Origin: Pandoraea apista
GTDB taxonomy: Bacteria; Pseudomonadota; Gammaproteobacteria; Burkholderiales; Burkholderiaceae
Assembly: GCF_001465595.2 (NCBI RefSeq)
Contig: NZ_CP013481.2
Location: 930,001 to 994,000 of the forward strand
DNA: 64,000 nucleotides
Direction of reading: 5' to 3'
Position 1 is the stretch's first letter. Each line of letters starts with the position of its first letter. This document shows positions 43,342-51,129 of the stretch, one piece after another. A program made the translations under genes and the position numbers. Under the pieces are notes generated by a model. The model was given only the letters and a program-made list of their open reading frames with translations. It was not told the origin of the DNA and searched no databases.

Positions 43342-44745
43342 ATGAAAGCGTCTCTCTCCCGTTTCGCACAGCGCGCCAGGCCCTACGCGCTCAGCATCGC
43401 GCTCGCCTGCGCCGTCACGGCCGCAGCCGGCGTCGCGTGGGCGCAGACCCGCATCAGCCCCACCGGCGTCGGCGTGAGCGGCAGCGTCATCGGCGACGAC
43501 GTGCTCTACAGCATCGGCGGCGGCCGGGCCGTGTCCATGGGCGGCGCCGGGAACATGCAGAGCATCGGCGTGGGCATCGGCTGGAACAGCAACCTGATCT
43601 GCGGAAACATGAGCATCACGACGACGCTGCAGAACCAGTTGAACGGCCTCACCAATGGCTTTCAGCAGATCATGTCCTCGGTGATCCAGAGCGCCACCAG
43701 CGCCGTGGCGTCGCTGCCGGCCCTGATCATCCAGCGCGCCGATCCGGGCCTCTACAACCTGCTGACCAACGGCGTGCTGCAGGCTCGGCTCGATTTCGAC
43801 CGCAGCAAGTTGACGTGCAAGGCGATGGCCAACCGGATGGCGGACATGGCCGGCGGCCAGGCCGGGTGGGATCAGCTCGCCGAAGGTTTCGCGCTGCGCG
43901 ATGCGGTGAGCAGCACCGATGCGGTGTCCGCCGTCGAGCAGGCCGAATCGAACAAGGGCAACAACGGCGTGCCCTGGGTGGGCGGCGGCAACGCGGGCGG
44001 CTCGGGCCAGGGTTCCATCAAGGTGGTCGGCGACGTGACCCGTGCCGGCTACAACCTGCTCAACAGCCGCGGCGTCAGCGACACCTCATCCATCCCGCGC
44101 GCGTCCTGCGGCAACCGGCTGACCTGCCAAACTTGGTCCTCGCCGCAGGCCGCAGCGGACTTCGCAACCCGCGTGCTCGGCGAGCGCGAGCAACGCACCT
44201 GCGAGACCTGCACCAAGACGCAGACCACGCCTGGCGTCGGCCTGACGCCGGTGATCCAGGAAGAGTACGAGACCAAGCTGCAGGCACTGCAGGGCCTCGT
44301 GACGGGCTCGACGCCGATGACGGTGGCAAACCTCGAAGCCGCCGGCAGCAACTCGCTGCCGATCACGCGCGGCGTGATCGAGGCGCTGCGCGACGAGCCC
44401 GATCAAGACCTGCTCGGCAAGCGCCTGGCGTCCGAAGCCGCGCTGTCGAGCGTGCTGGAGAAGGCCCTGCTGTTGCAGCGCACGCTGCTGACCGGCAAGA
44501 AGGAGCCGAACGTCGCCGCCAACGAGCTGGCCGTGAAGGCGGTCGATCAGGAGAACAACGCGCTGGAGCAGGAGATCAACAACCTCAAGACCGAGCTGGA
44601 GCTGCGGCGCACGCTGGCCGGCAATTCGGCGATGGCGATCGTGCAGCGCCACGGCACCCGCGCCGCGGGCTCGCGCGGCATCTTCGAGGGCGACACGACG
44701 CGCGACCGGCTCAAGGAAGTGCAGAAGCCGCGGAGCGGGCCATGA
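43342..44745 (+). CDS. TIGR03755 family ICE protein (PFL_4711), TraH-like
   Basis: 467-residue exported protein, signal peptide about 1-33 (cut near 'VAWA-QT'). The central region has paired Cys residues ('CETCTKTQ', about 290) and the C-terminal third (about 340-440) is helical, rich in Glu and Leu, probably coiled coil. By position and layout it corresponds to TraH of F-type systems. It overlaps the next gene by 4 bp. Confidence 0.83.
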   Translation: MKASLSRFAQRARPYALSIALACAVTAAAGVAWAQTRISPTGVGVSGSVIGDDVLYSIGGGRAVSMGGAGNMQSIGVGIGWNSNLICGNMSITTTLQNQLNGLTNGFQQIMSSVIQSATSAVASLPALIIQRADPGLYNLLTNGVLQARLDFDRSKLTCKAMANRMADMAGGQAGWDQLAEGFALRDAVSSTDAVSAVEQAESNKGNNGVPWVGGGNAGGSGQGSIKVVGDVTRAGYNLLNSRGVSDTSSIPRASCGNRLTCQTWSSPQAAADFATRVLGEREQRTCETCTKTQTTPGVGLTPVIQEEYETKLQALQGLVTGSTPMTVANLEAAGSNSLPITRGVIEALRDEPDQDLLGKRLASEAALSSVLEKALLLQRTLLTGKKEPNVAANELAVKAVDQENNALEQEINNLKTELELRRTLAGNSAMAIVQRHGTRAAGSRGIFEGDTTRDRLKEVQKPRSGP

Positions 44746-45095
44746 CCAGCCGGGCCTGGCTGCGGCCGGCACGGCTGCTCGGCCGCCGCGTCGGCATCGT
44801 GCTGCTGTGGGTGCTGCTGGTGGCGGGCATCGCGGTCGGCGTGAACGTCGTCGGCCTCCACATCGTCGGCAGCATCGACGGCTGGGAGCAGTGGCTGCGC
44901 GAGCACTCGGGCCACTTCCTCGTCTGGCGGCTGCTGCTCTACGCGGCGACGGCCTACGGCTGGTGGTGGATGCGTCGGCGCCTGCGCGAACGCGAGCCAT
45001 TGGCCGAGACCCATCAGCGCCTGCTGCGCGCCGAGATCGCGGCCGTCGCCACCCTCGTGCTGCTCGAAGGCAGCCAGCTACTGCGCAATGGCTGA
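44742..45095 (+). CDS. ICE membrane protein, unknown function
   Basis: 117-residue protein with two or three membrane segments (about 17-38, 62-78 and possibly 92-108) and a positive loop. Regularly found between the TraH- and TraG-like genes in this ICE class. No motif is visible. Overlaps the previous gene by 4 bp, and TraG begins 15 bp later. Confidence 0.7.
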   Translation: MTSRAWLRPARLLGRRVGIVLLWVLLVAGIAVGVNVVGLHIVGSIDGWEQWLREHSGHFLVWRLLLYAATAYGWWWMRRRLREREPLAETHQRLLRAEIAAVATLVLLEGSQLLRNG

Positions 45096-45110
45096 GCCCT
45101 GGAGAACGCC

Positions 45111-46628
45111 ATGACGCTCAACACAACGGACTACCTGGAGTATTACCTGACCCTGGTCGGGTGGATCGTCAGCAACGGCATCTGGAACATCCTCGTGGCC
45201 AGCGGCGTATTCGCGCTGCCCTTCGTGGTCATGGTGGTGCAGGAATGGCTGCGCGCGCGGGCCGAGGGTGCGGACGAGGGCAACAAGGGGGTGCTGTCAT
45301 CGATGCGCATCGAGAACCGCGTGTGGGTGGCGATCGTCGTCATCCTGTTCGCCGGCATCCCCTTCATTCCGGTCGACCTCAGCACCATCAAGTTCGACAC
45401 GACGCGCTCCGCGCAATGCCAGGTCAGCGTCCCGCAGCCCACCGACACGGGCTGGTCGAACGCCTACACCACGCTCAACAACCAGAGCGCGCTGGTGCCG
45501 GTGTGGTGGTTCTTCATGCACGCCATCTCGAAGGCGGTGACGGGCGGCGCGGTGGCGGCCATCCCCTGCGGAACGGATCTGCGTCAGATGCGCATGGACG
45601 TGGATGCCACGCGCATCGATGACCCGGTGCTGGCCCAGGAGGTCGGCGACTTCGTGCATGACTGCTACGGCCCCTCGCGCGCCAAGCTGTTCATGTCTCG
45701 GCCCACGCTCTCCGACGAGCAGATGAATGACGTGACCTGGATCGGTTCGAGCTACTTCCTGAACAACGCGGGCTTCTACGACACCTACCACTCGAACACG
45801 CCACGCACGGCCTGGCCCTACGACGCGACGCGCGATGCGGGGCTGGCCCAGGTGGATAGCGGCGGGGGCTACCCCACGTGCCGGCAGTGGTGGTCGGACG
45901 GCGGCAGCGGCCTGCGCGCGCGCCTGCTGGCCCAGGTCGATCCCGACCTGCTGACGCGCATCGGCCGCTGGGCGGGCTTCCTGTCGCAGAGCGAGGTGAA
46001 CGACTCGGTGATCCGCGCCGTGGTCTCGCCGCGGCAGCAGAAGATGAACCAGGGCTCGGTCTACACCGACTACGGCGGCCAGATCGAGAAGACGCTGCCC
46101 AACGTCGTGACGCGCGGCGCCGGCGACCTGGGGCTGACCATGGGCTCGCTGGGCTTCTTTCCGGCGATGGACGTGGTACGCCAGGCGCTGCCGATGGTGC
46201 TGTCGCTGCTCAAGATGGCGCTGGTGATCTGCATCCCGCTGGTGCTGGTCTTCGGCACCTACGAGCTGAAGGCGCTGGTCGCGGTGAGCTGCGTGCAGTT
46301 CGCGCTGTTCTTCGTGGACTTCTGGTTCCAGCTCGCGCGCTGGCTGGACAGCACGATCCTCGACGCGCTCTACGGCTGGGGGTTCGGCGCGAACCGGCCG
46401 CACAGCAACTTCGATCCGCTGATCGGCCTGAACAACGCCTTCGGCGACATGCTGCTGAACTTCGTCATGGCGACGATGTTCATCGTGCTGCCTACCTTCT
46501 GGGTGGCTGCGCTGGGCTGGGTAGGCGTGCGCGCGGGAACGGCAATTCAAGGGCTGGCGGCAGGAACCAGGGATGCCCAAGCTGCTGGCGGCAGGGGTGC
46601 GGGTGTCGCTATGAAAGCAGCGAAGTAA
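45111..46628 (+). CDS. traG: TraG N-terminal domain protein, mating-pair membrane protein
   Basis: 505-residue polytopic membrane protein with the TraG N-terminal pattern: 'YLEYYLTLVGWIVSNGIW' at the start, segments at about 20-45, 65-85, 355-395, 400-425 and 440-475, and a large soluble loop between about 90 and 350. It probably takes part in mating-pair stabilisation or pilus assembly. Last gene of the transfer operon on this strand. The next genes are on the opposite strand. Confidence 0.85.
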   Translation: MTLNTTDYLEYYLTLVGWIVSNGIWNILVASGVFALPFVVMVVQEWLRARAEGADEGNKGVLSSMRIENRVWVAIVVILFAGIPFIPVDLSTIKFDTTRSAQCQVSVPQPTDTGWSNAYTTLNNQSALVPVWWFFMHAISKAVTGGAVAAIPCGTDLRQMRMDVDATRIDDPVLAQEVGDFVHDCYGPSRAKLFMSRPTLSDEQMNDVTWIGSSYFLNNAGFYDTYHSNTPRTAWPYDATRDAGLAQVDSGGGYPTCRQWWSDGGSGLRARLLAQVDPDLLTRIGRWAGFLSQSEVNDSVIRAVVSPRQQKMNQGSVYTDYGGQIEKTLPNVVTRGAGDLGLTMGSLGFFPAMDVVRQALPMVLSLLKMALVICIPLVLVFGTYELKALVAVSCVQFALFFVDFWFQLARWLDSTILDALYGWGFGANRPHSNFDPLIGLNNAFGDMLLNFVMATMFIVLPTFWVAALGWVGVRAGTAIQGLAAGTRDAQAAGGRGAGVAMKAAK

Positions 46629-46633
46629 CGCCT

Positions 46634-47005
46634 CTAGGCTTGCTCGTCTTCTGGATCGTGGGGGTCGATCCGGTAATCGTCATGGGTGTAGAGGCCGTAC
46701 CCGGCAGGGCCGTATCGCCATTCCGGCTTGTGTTCCTCGTCGTAGCTCCCATCGTCGTTGCGGACTACCCAGGCGCCGACCAGCGCGAACGCAAGCAGCA
46801 GTGCCAGCCAGAACGCGGTGTAGAGCAGGACACCGATCGCAGCGAGCTTGACGGCCAGCAGCGCGGCCTTGGCAATGCCAGGCGCCCATCCCTGCGCGAG
46901 CAGCCAGCCCTGCGCCCGCCGATCCAGACGCGCGCAGCCTCTCCACGCCCGGCCCAGTGTCCGGCCGAGGCGTTCTGCGAAGGTGGTCTGTGCGGCGGTC
47001 TTCAT
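46634..47005 (-). CDS. DUF3742 family protein
   Basis: 123-residue protein matching DUF3742: basic N-terminus, two hydrophobic segments (about 45-62 and 64-82), then an acidic, Asp/Glu/Tyr-rich tail ('YDEEHKPEWRYGPAGYGLY'). The family is specific to ICEs of this class and lies at the end of the transfer block. It converges with traG with a 5-bp gap. Function unknown. Confidence 0.8.
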   Translation of the reverse strand: MKTAAQTTFAERLGRTLGRAWRGCARLDRRAQGWLLAQGWAPGIAKAALLAVKLAAIGVLLYTAFWLALLLAFALVGAWVVRNDDGSYDEEHKPEWRYGPAGYGLYTHDDYRIDPHDPEDEQA

Positions 47006-47091
47006 GGTGGCTACCTCATGTTCATCCTGTCGTGTGGCTGTGATCCCTGTCCGTGTCGCGATTGAAACCTGTGCTGTTCTTCAACCGCGGT

Positions 47092-47556
47092 CTAGTCCTT
47101 GTCTGCTGCGCGCCAGTCGGCCTGGCTTGCGGCCACCAGCGCCGCCCAATCGTCCGGCGGGTTGCCGCGTCCCAACATCTTCTCGAACACCGCATAGGGG
47201 TCGGACTTGCTGCCCGACGACCGCAAGGTCTGCTCGTCGTTGACCCAGGCGAACACGATCGCCTTGGCCTTGGAGTCGAAGCGGAAGAACAGCCGGAACC
47301 GCCTCCCGATCTTTGCGCGCCGCCAGTGCCGGTAGGCCGGCCCCAAGGTGTTGCCCTGGCGGAATTCGTCGCGCGCAGGATCGCTCGGCACGACATCCAT
47401 GATCAACTGGCTCAACGCCCGGAACAGCTTGACGTTGGCGTTGCTCTCGAACCCCTGCGGGTCGTTCTGTTCGGCCCGTTCCGCGGCCGCGTGCAGCTTG
47501 CGCAACTGCTCGATCACGCCCTCGTGGAACAGGAGCGTCCAACCGTGCCGCTGCAT
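47092..47556 (-). CDS. yhaV: YhaV family toxin
   Basis: 154-residue RelE-superfamily toxin of the YhaV type, an mRNA interferase in characterised members. The family pattern is clear: 'GWTLLFHEGVIEQLRKL', 'RRAKIGRRFRLFFRFDSKAKAIVFAWVNDE'. It follows the antitoxin gene with a 1-bp overlap. The pair probably stabilises the element in the host. Confidence 0.9.
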   Translation of the reverse strand: MQRHGWTLLFHEGVIEQLRKLHAAAERAEQNDPQGFESNANVKLFRALSQLIMDVVPSDPARDEFRQGNTLGPAYRHWRRAKIGRRFRLFFRFDSKAKAIVFAWVNDEQTLRSSGSKSDPYAVFEKMLGRGNPPDDWAALVAASQADWRAADKD

Positions 47557-47873
47557 CAGAGCGCCACTTCGCCTTCGATGTCTTCATCGAGGTTCACCGC
47601 GTGGTGCGCGTTGGCCAGCATGGCCCGCGCCAGATCGTCCGGCAGGGACTGGACGTGCCGCCCGGCCCGGATGTCCGCTTCCAGCAGCCCCAGGAAGGCG
47701 CCGATGGCCGGGTCTTCATGGTCGGCGTCGGCGCGGGTCACGACGACTTCGCCGCCGCGCAGGTCGAACGCCACCTTGCCGCCGGTGTCCACGCCCAGCG
47801 CTTGCCGGATGGACTTGGGCAGCGTGATCTGACCCTTGGAGGTCAGCGTCGCGACTTCGTGGATTTCGGGCAT
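47556..47873 (-). CDS. prlF: PrlF (SohA) family antitoxin
   Basis: 105-residue antitoxin with an N-terminal AbrB/SpoVT swapped-hairpin domain ('ATLTSKGQITLPKSIRQALGV', about residues 7-50) and a C-terminal helical region that would bind YhaV. The start at 47873 has AGGAG upstream. A perfect palindrome lies 30 bp before the start and is a likely binding site, so the operon should repress itself. Confidence 0.9.
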   Translation of the reverse strand: MPEIHEVATLTSKGQITLPKSIRQALGVDTGGKVAFDLRGGEVVVTRADADHEDPAIGAFLGLLEADIRAGRHVQSLPDDLARAMLANAHHAVNLDEDIEGEVAL

Positions 47874-47903
47874 GGCGGCACTCCTGATGGCAATGCCTGG
47901 ATG

Positions 47904-47921
47904 GTAAGGAAATTTCCTTAC
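47904..47921. promoter_or_regulatory. Putative prlF-yhaV operator
   Basis: Perfect 18-bp palindrome GTAAGGAAATTTCCTTAC in the promoter region of the antitoxin gene, 31-48 bp before its start. Confidence 0.65.
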
Positions 47922-48059
47922 CTTGTCAATCTGGGTGTGCATGGTGCTCCGTCCGGTCGATGAAACGGCTCCATCGTAGGGGCGGCACAGCCAGCCTTCC
48001 CGCATCAATCCGACTTGGGCCAAACCCGCATTGGTTGTGGTTCGGCAGGCGTCGTTGCC

Positions 48060-48186
48060 CTATATCCAAAGGTTTCCGTAAAGGCCAAAGGGCTGGGGAA
48101 GGGGCAAGGGAATGGGGCCAAGGGGAAAGGCCCTACCCGAAAAGGCCAAAAGGCTCTCCCGACCGGCCCGCCGTCTGGGGTTCGCC
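48060..48186 (+). other. Purine-rich G-tract leader before the relaxase
   Basis: Stretch of repeated AAAGGCC-AAAGG / GGGGCCAAGGGGAAAGGCC units with strong G bias on the + strand. The frame is open from 48112, but the composition does not fit the protein family, so it is treated as leader. It may hold structured DNA or part of a transfer origin. This is a guess from position next to the relaxase. Confidence 0.35.
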
Positions 48187-50034
48187 ATGCTCTCGCTGTT
48201 CCAACGCAAACGGGTGCCACCTGCCGCCAGTGCGCCACCGCCCAAACCTCCCGCCGAGCCCGGCAAAGGGCTGATGCGGCCGGAGCCGGCCGCATCGCTG
48301 CTGGCGACGCCGCGCCGGCAGAAGCTGCTGGAACACATCTGGCAGCGCACCTCGCTGTCGCGCCGGCAGTTCGCCACGCTGTACCTCGCCCCGCTGGAAC
48401 GCTACGCCGAGCTGGTCCAGCAATTCCCCGCGTCGGAGGCCCATCACCACGCCTATCCGGGCGGCATGCTGGACCACGGCCTGGAGATCGTCGCCTACGC
48501 GCTCAAGCTGCGGCAGTCGCATCTGCTGCCCGCCGGCGCCACGCCGGAGGCGCAAGCCGCCCAGGCCGAGGCCTGGACCGCAGGCACCGCCTATGCTGCG
48601 CTGCTGCACGACATCGGCAAGATCGCGGTCGACCTGCACGTCGAGTACGCGGACGGCACGGTCTGGCATCCCTGGCACGGCCCGCTGCGGCGGCCGTACC
48701 GCTTCCGCTACCGCAGGGAGCGCGAATACCGGCTGCACAGCGCCGCCACCGGGCTGCTCTACGCCCGGCTGCTCGATCCGGGCATCTTCGACTGGCTCGC
48801 CGACTACCCCGACCTGTGGGCCGCGCTGCTGTACGTCCTGGCCGGCCAGTACGAGCACGCCGGCATGCTCGGCGAACTGGTCGTGCAGGCGGACCAGGCA
48901 TCCGTCGCCCAGGAACTCGGCGGCGATCCGAGCAAGGCCCTGGCAGCGCCCCGGCACGCACTGCAGCGCAAGCTGCTCGATGGCCTGCGCTACCTCCTGA
49001 AGGAAGAATTCAAGCTGAACCAGCCCCAGGCCTCGGATGGCTGGCTGACCCAGGACGCGCTCTGGCTGGTGAGCAAGACCGTCTCGGACAAGCTGCGCGC
49101 GCATCTGCTGTCGCAGGGCATCGACGGCATCCCGGCCAGCAACACGGCGGTGTTCAACGTGCTGCAGGATCACGGCATCGCCTTGGCCACACCGGACGGC
49201 AAGGCGATCTGGAAGGCCACCGTCACCAGCGATGCCGGCTGGTCGCACAGCTTCACCTTCCTGAAACTGTCTCCGGCCATGGTCTGGGATGCGGCCGACC
49301 GGCCGGCGCCGTTCGCGGGTCGCGTGCAGGCCGACGAGGAACAAGGGGCGCCGACACCGCAGGCACCGGCATCCGAAGCGCCAGGCTTGGAAAGCGCCGA
49401 TACGGCGCCACCAAGCATCGCGCCGACCGTCCCTATGCCCACCGACAACGGCGTGGCTGCGCTGCTCGATCTGCTGAGTGACACGGCCCCACCCGTAGCG
49501 CCGGAGGCCCCGAGCGAACCCGAGCCTGCCTCGCCACCGGCGCCTACGGTGCTGCCGCAGATAAGCCTCGCGCCATTTCAGGATCGGCCGGAGCCATCCG
49601 GCGAGCATTTCATGGCCTGGCTGCGTCAGGGCATCCAGACGCACAAGCTCATCATCAACGACGCCAAAGCCTTGGTGCACAGCGTCGCCGGAACGGCCTA
49701 CCTGGTGAGCCCCGGCGTCTTCCAGCGCTATGCGCAGGAACATCTGCAAATCGCCGCACTGGCGAAACCGGAGAACCTGGAGGGATGGCAGTGGGTGCAG
49801 AAGCGTTTCGAGAAGCTAGGCCTGCACCGCAAGCAAGCCAGCGGGCTGAATATCTGGACCTGCGAAGTCACGGGGCCGCGCAAATCCAGGCGACTGCACG
49901 GCTACCTGCTGAGCGCTCCCGAAGCGCTGTTCCAGGAAATGCCTCCGGACAATCCATACCTGCGCCTCCTCACCGAGGCCGTAAAGCGCGAAAATTCAGC
50001 CGCCGGTAATAAGAACGACAACGAACAGGGGTAG
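48187..50034 (+). CDS. traI: MobH family relaxase (TraI of ICEclc type)
   Basis: 615-residue relaxase of the MobH class, which nicks the transfer origin. The TraI_2 domain (about 40-330) has the metal-binding HD-type motifs: H86-H87-H88 with 'YPGGMLDHG' and H141-D142 in 'LLHDIGK'. A Pro/Ala-rich linker (about 375-480) is followed by a conserved C-terminal TraI_2_C-like domain (about 480-600). The start at 48187 is preferred, as the 25 extra residues from 48112 come from the G-rich leader. Confidence 0.88.
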   Translation: MLSLFQRKRVPPAASAPPPKPPAEPGKGLMRPEPAASLLATPRRQKLLEHIWQRTSLSRRQFATLYLAPLERYAELVQQFPASEAHHHAYPGGMLDHGLEIVAYALKLRQSHLLPAGATPEAQAAQAEAWTAGTAYAALLHDIGKIAVDLHVEYADGTVWHPWHGPLRRPYRFRYRREREYRLHSAATGLLYARLLDPGIFDWLADYPDLWAALLYVLAGQYEHAGMLGELVVQADQASVAQELGGDPSKALAAPRHALQRKLLDGLRYLLKEEFKLNQPQASDGWLTQDALWLVSKTVSDKLRAHLLSQGIDGIPASNTAVFNVLQDHGIALATPDGKAIWKATVTSDAGWSHSFTFLKLSPAMVWDAADRPAPFAGRVQADEEQGAPTPQAPASEAPGLESADTAPPSIAPTVPMPTDNGVAALLDLLSDTAPPVAPEAPSEPEPASPPAPTVLPQISLAPFQDRPEPSGEHFMAWLRQGIQTHKLIINDAKALVHSVAGTAYLVSPGVFQRYAQEHLQIAALAKPENLEGWQWVQKRFEKLGLHRKQASGLNIWTCEVTGPRKSRRLHGYLLSAPEALFQEMPPDNPYLRLLTEAVKRENSAAGNKNDNEQG

Positions 50035-50060
50035 ACAAGGAGCCACGGCGCGGGCCGGCT

Positions 50061-50366
50061 TCAGTCCGCTGATTTAGGCGGAGCCGTCTCTGCCAGCTTG
50101 GCTTCAGTCAGCGCCATCAAGTGGGCAGAACTGCATTTCAGCGCACGGGCGATTTTGAGAATGAGGGGGAGCGTGGGGACATGCTCGCCACGCTCGATCT
50201 TTCCCATGTGCGAACGCTCGATTCCTGACAGATGAGCCAGCGTTTCCTGGGCGATGCCTTGACTGGTTCTTTCTTCGCGCACGGAGGCCCCAAACGCGAT
50301 GGCTGGTTCCGCTTCGTAGGTTGTTGTCCCGGTGGGCCGGCCTCTTTGAATCGAACGCTTTTGCAT
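50061..50366 (-). CDS. XRE family regulator
   Basis: 101-residue protein with a helix-turn-helix in about residues 28-80 ('GIAQETLAHLSGIERSHMGKIERGEHVPTLPLILKIARAL'). It is divergent from the LysR-type effector gene. The converging relaxase gene ends 26 bp away. It probably controls ICE functions or its neighbour. The target is unknown. The start at 50366 was chosen because the longer frame runs into the neighbour's promoter. Confidence 0.75.
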   Translation of the reverse strand: MQKRSIQRGRPTGTTTYEAEPAIAFGASVREERTSQGIAQETLAHLSGIERSHMGKIERGEHVPTLPLILKIARALKCSSAHLMALTEAKLAETAPPKSAD

Positions 50367-50470
50367 TGCCAAAAGCGTCGAGGATTGACACGATATAAAC
50401 CACGTTAAACTTAACTCAATAGAAGCGACTTCATCGGTCGCCGCGAGTTCACTGCCTGGAGGAACTGGAC

Positions 50471-51097
50471 GTGAAATCGAGCGATGCCTCCACTGAAATC
50501 CGGGTGGCTGTGCTCGGCGAGTGGGTGCCTTCACCGCTTGCCGACTTGCTGGCGTTGCAGCGCGCCGAAGAGCCAGAGACCGCCACCGCCTTGATCGGAT
50601 GCAGTTCCACAGCGCAGGCGCAGGAACTGCCGCACGATAACTTTGACTTGGCCCTGTCCACAGCCGCCTGGGAGTGGCCAGGCTGGGTGTGCGAGCCGTT
50701 GTGGCATGACACGCTGGCAGTCGCCGTCGCCAAGCGCTCGCACCTGCTGTCCTACCGTGAAGTGCCTCGCCAAGAGCTGCTCAAGCAGCCGTTGATCTGC
50801 GCGCAGTCAACGGCCGACGAGCCGTGGCGCGCGGTGGCGCATGGCCTGGTCGAGGATGCACCGCAGGGCCATGAGCAGACCGTCAGCACCTTCGACATGG
50901 CGATGACGCTCGTCTCCGCGGGCTACGGCATTGCCGTCGCACCCGCCGCGAGACTGACCTGCTACCTGCGTCGCGGCATCGCCGCGCGGCCATTGGCTGG
51001 CGCACCCATCATCGTGATGGCCTACCTGCTTCGCCCGTCCTCGTCCTTGACCGAGCCCCAGGAAAGATTCGCCCGCCGCGCGCGCTCCGTGTCCTGA
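50471..51097 (+). CDS. Stand-alone LysR-type substrate-binding domain protein
   Basis: 208-residue protein matching the periplasmic-binding-protein-like effector domain of LysR regulators ('LHAVTVAKRSHLL'-like region about 75-100 and 'VSAGYGIAVAPAA' about 140-155). The DNA-binding helix-turn-helix is absent. The GTG start with TGGAGGA 8 bp upstream looks genuine, so this is probably not a random fragment. It may sense a ligand and act on another regulator, such as the divergent XRE protein. That is an inference. Confidence 0.7.
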   Translation: MKSSDASTEIRVAVLGEWVPSPLADLLALQRAEEPETATALIGCSSTAQAQELPHDNFDLALSTAAWEWPGWVCEPLWHDTLAVAVAKRSHLLSYREVPRQELLKQPLICAQSTADEPWRAVAHGLVEDAPQGHEQTVSTFDMAMTLVSAGYGIAVAPAARLTCYLRRGIAARPLAGAPIIVMAYLLRPSSSLTEPQERFARRARSVS

Positions 51098-51129
51098 GAC
51101 AGGGGCGCGCACTGCTGGGCGCTGGCGCG

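Noticed and set aside
42204..44741. Long + strand frame (963 residues) overlapping TIGR03756 and TIGR03755
   Set aside because: Only its last 117 codons (from 44742) form a plausible gene. The rest is an Arg/Pro-rich shadow of two recognised genes.
48112..48186. Relaxase start at 48112
   Set aside because: The extra residues come from a G-rich repetitive leader. The ATG at 48187 begins the family sequence. It remains possible, but less likely.
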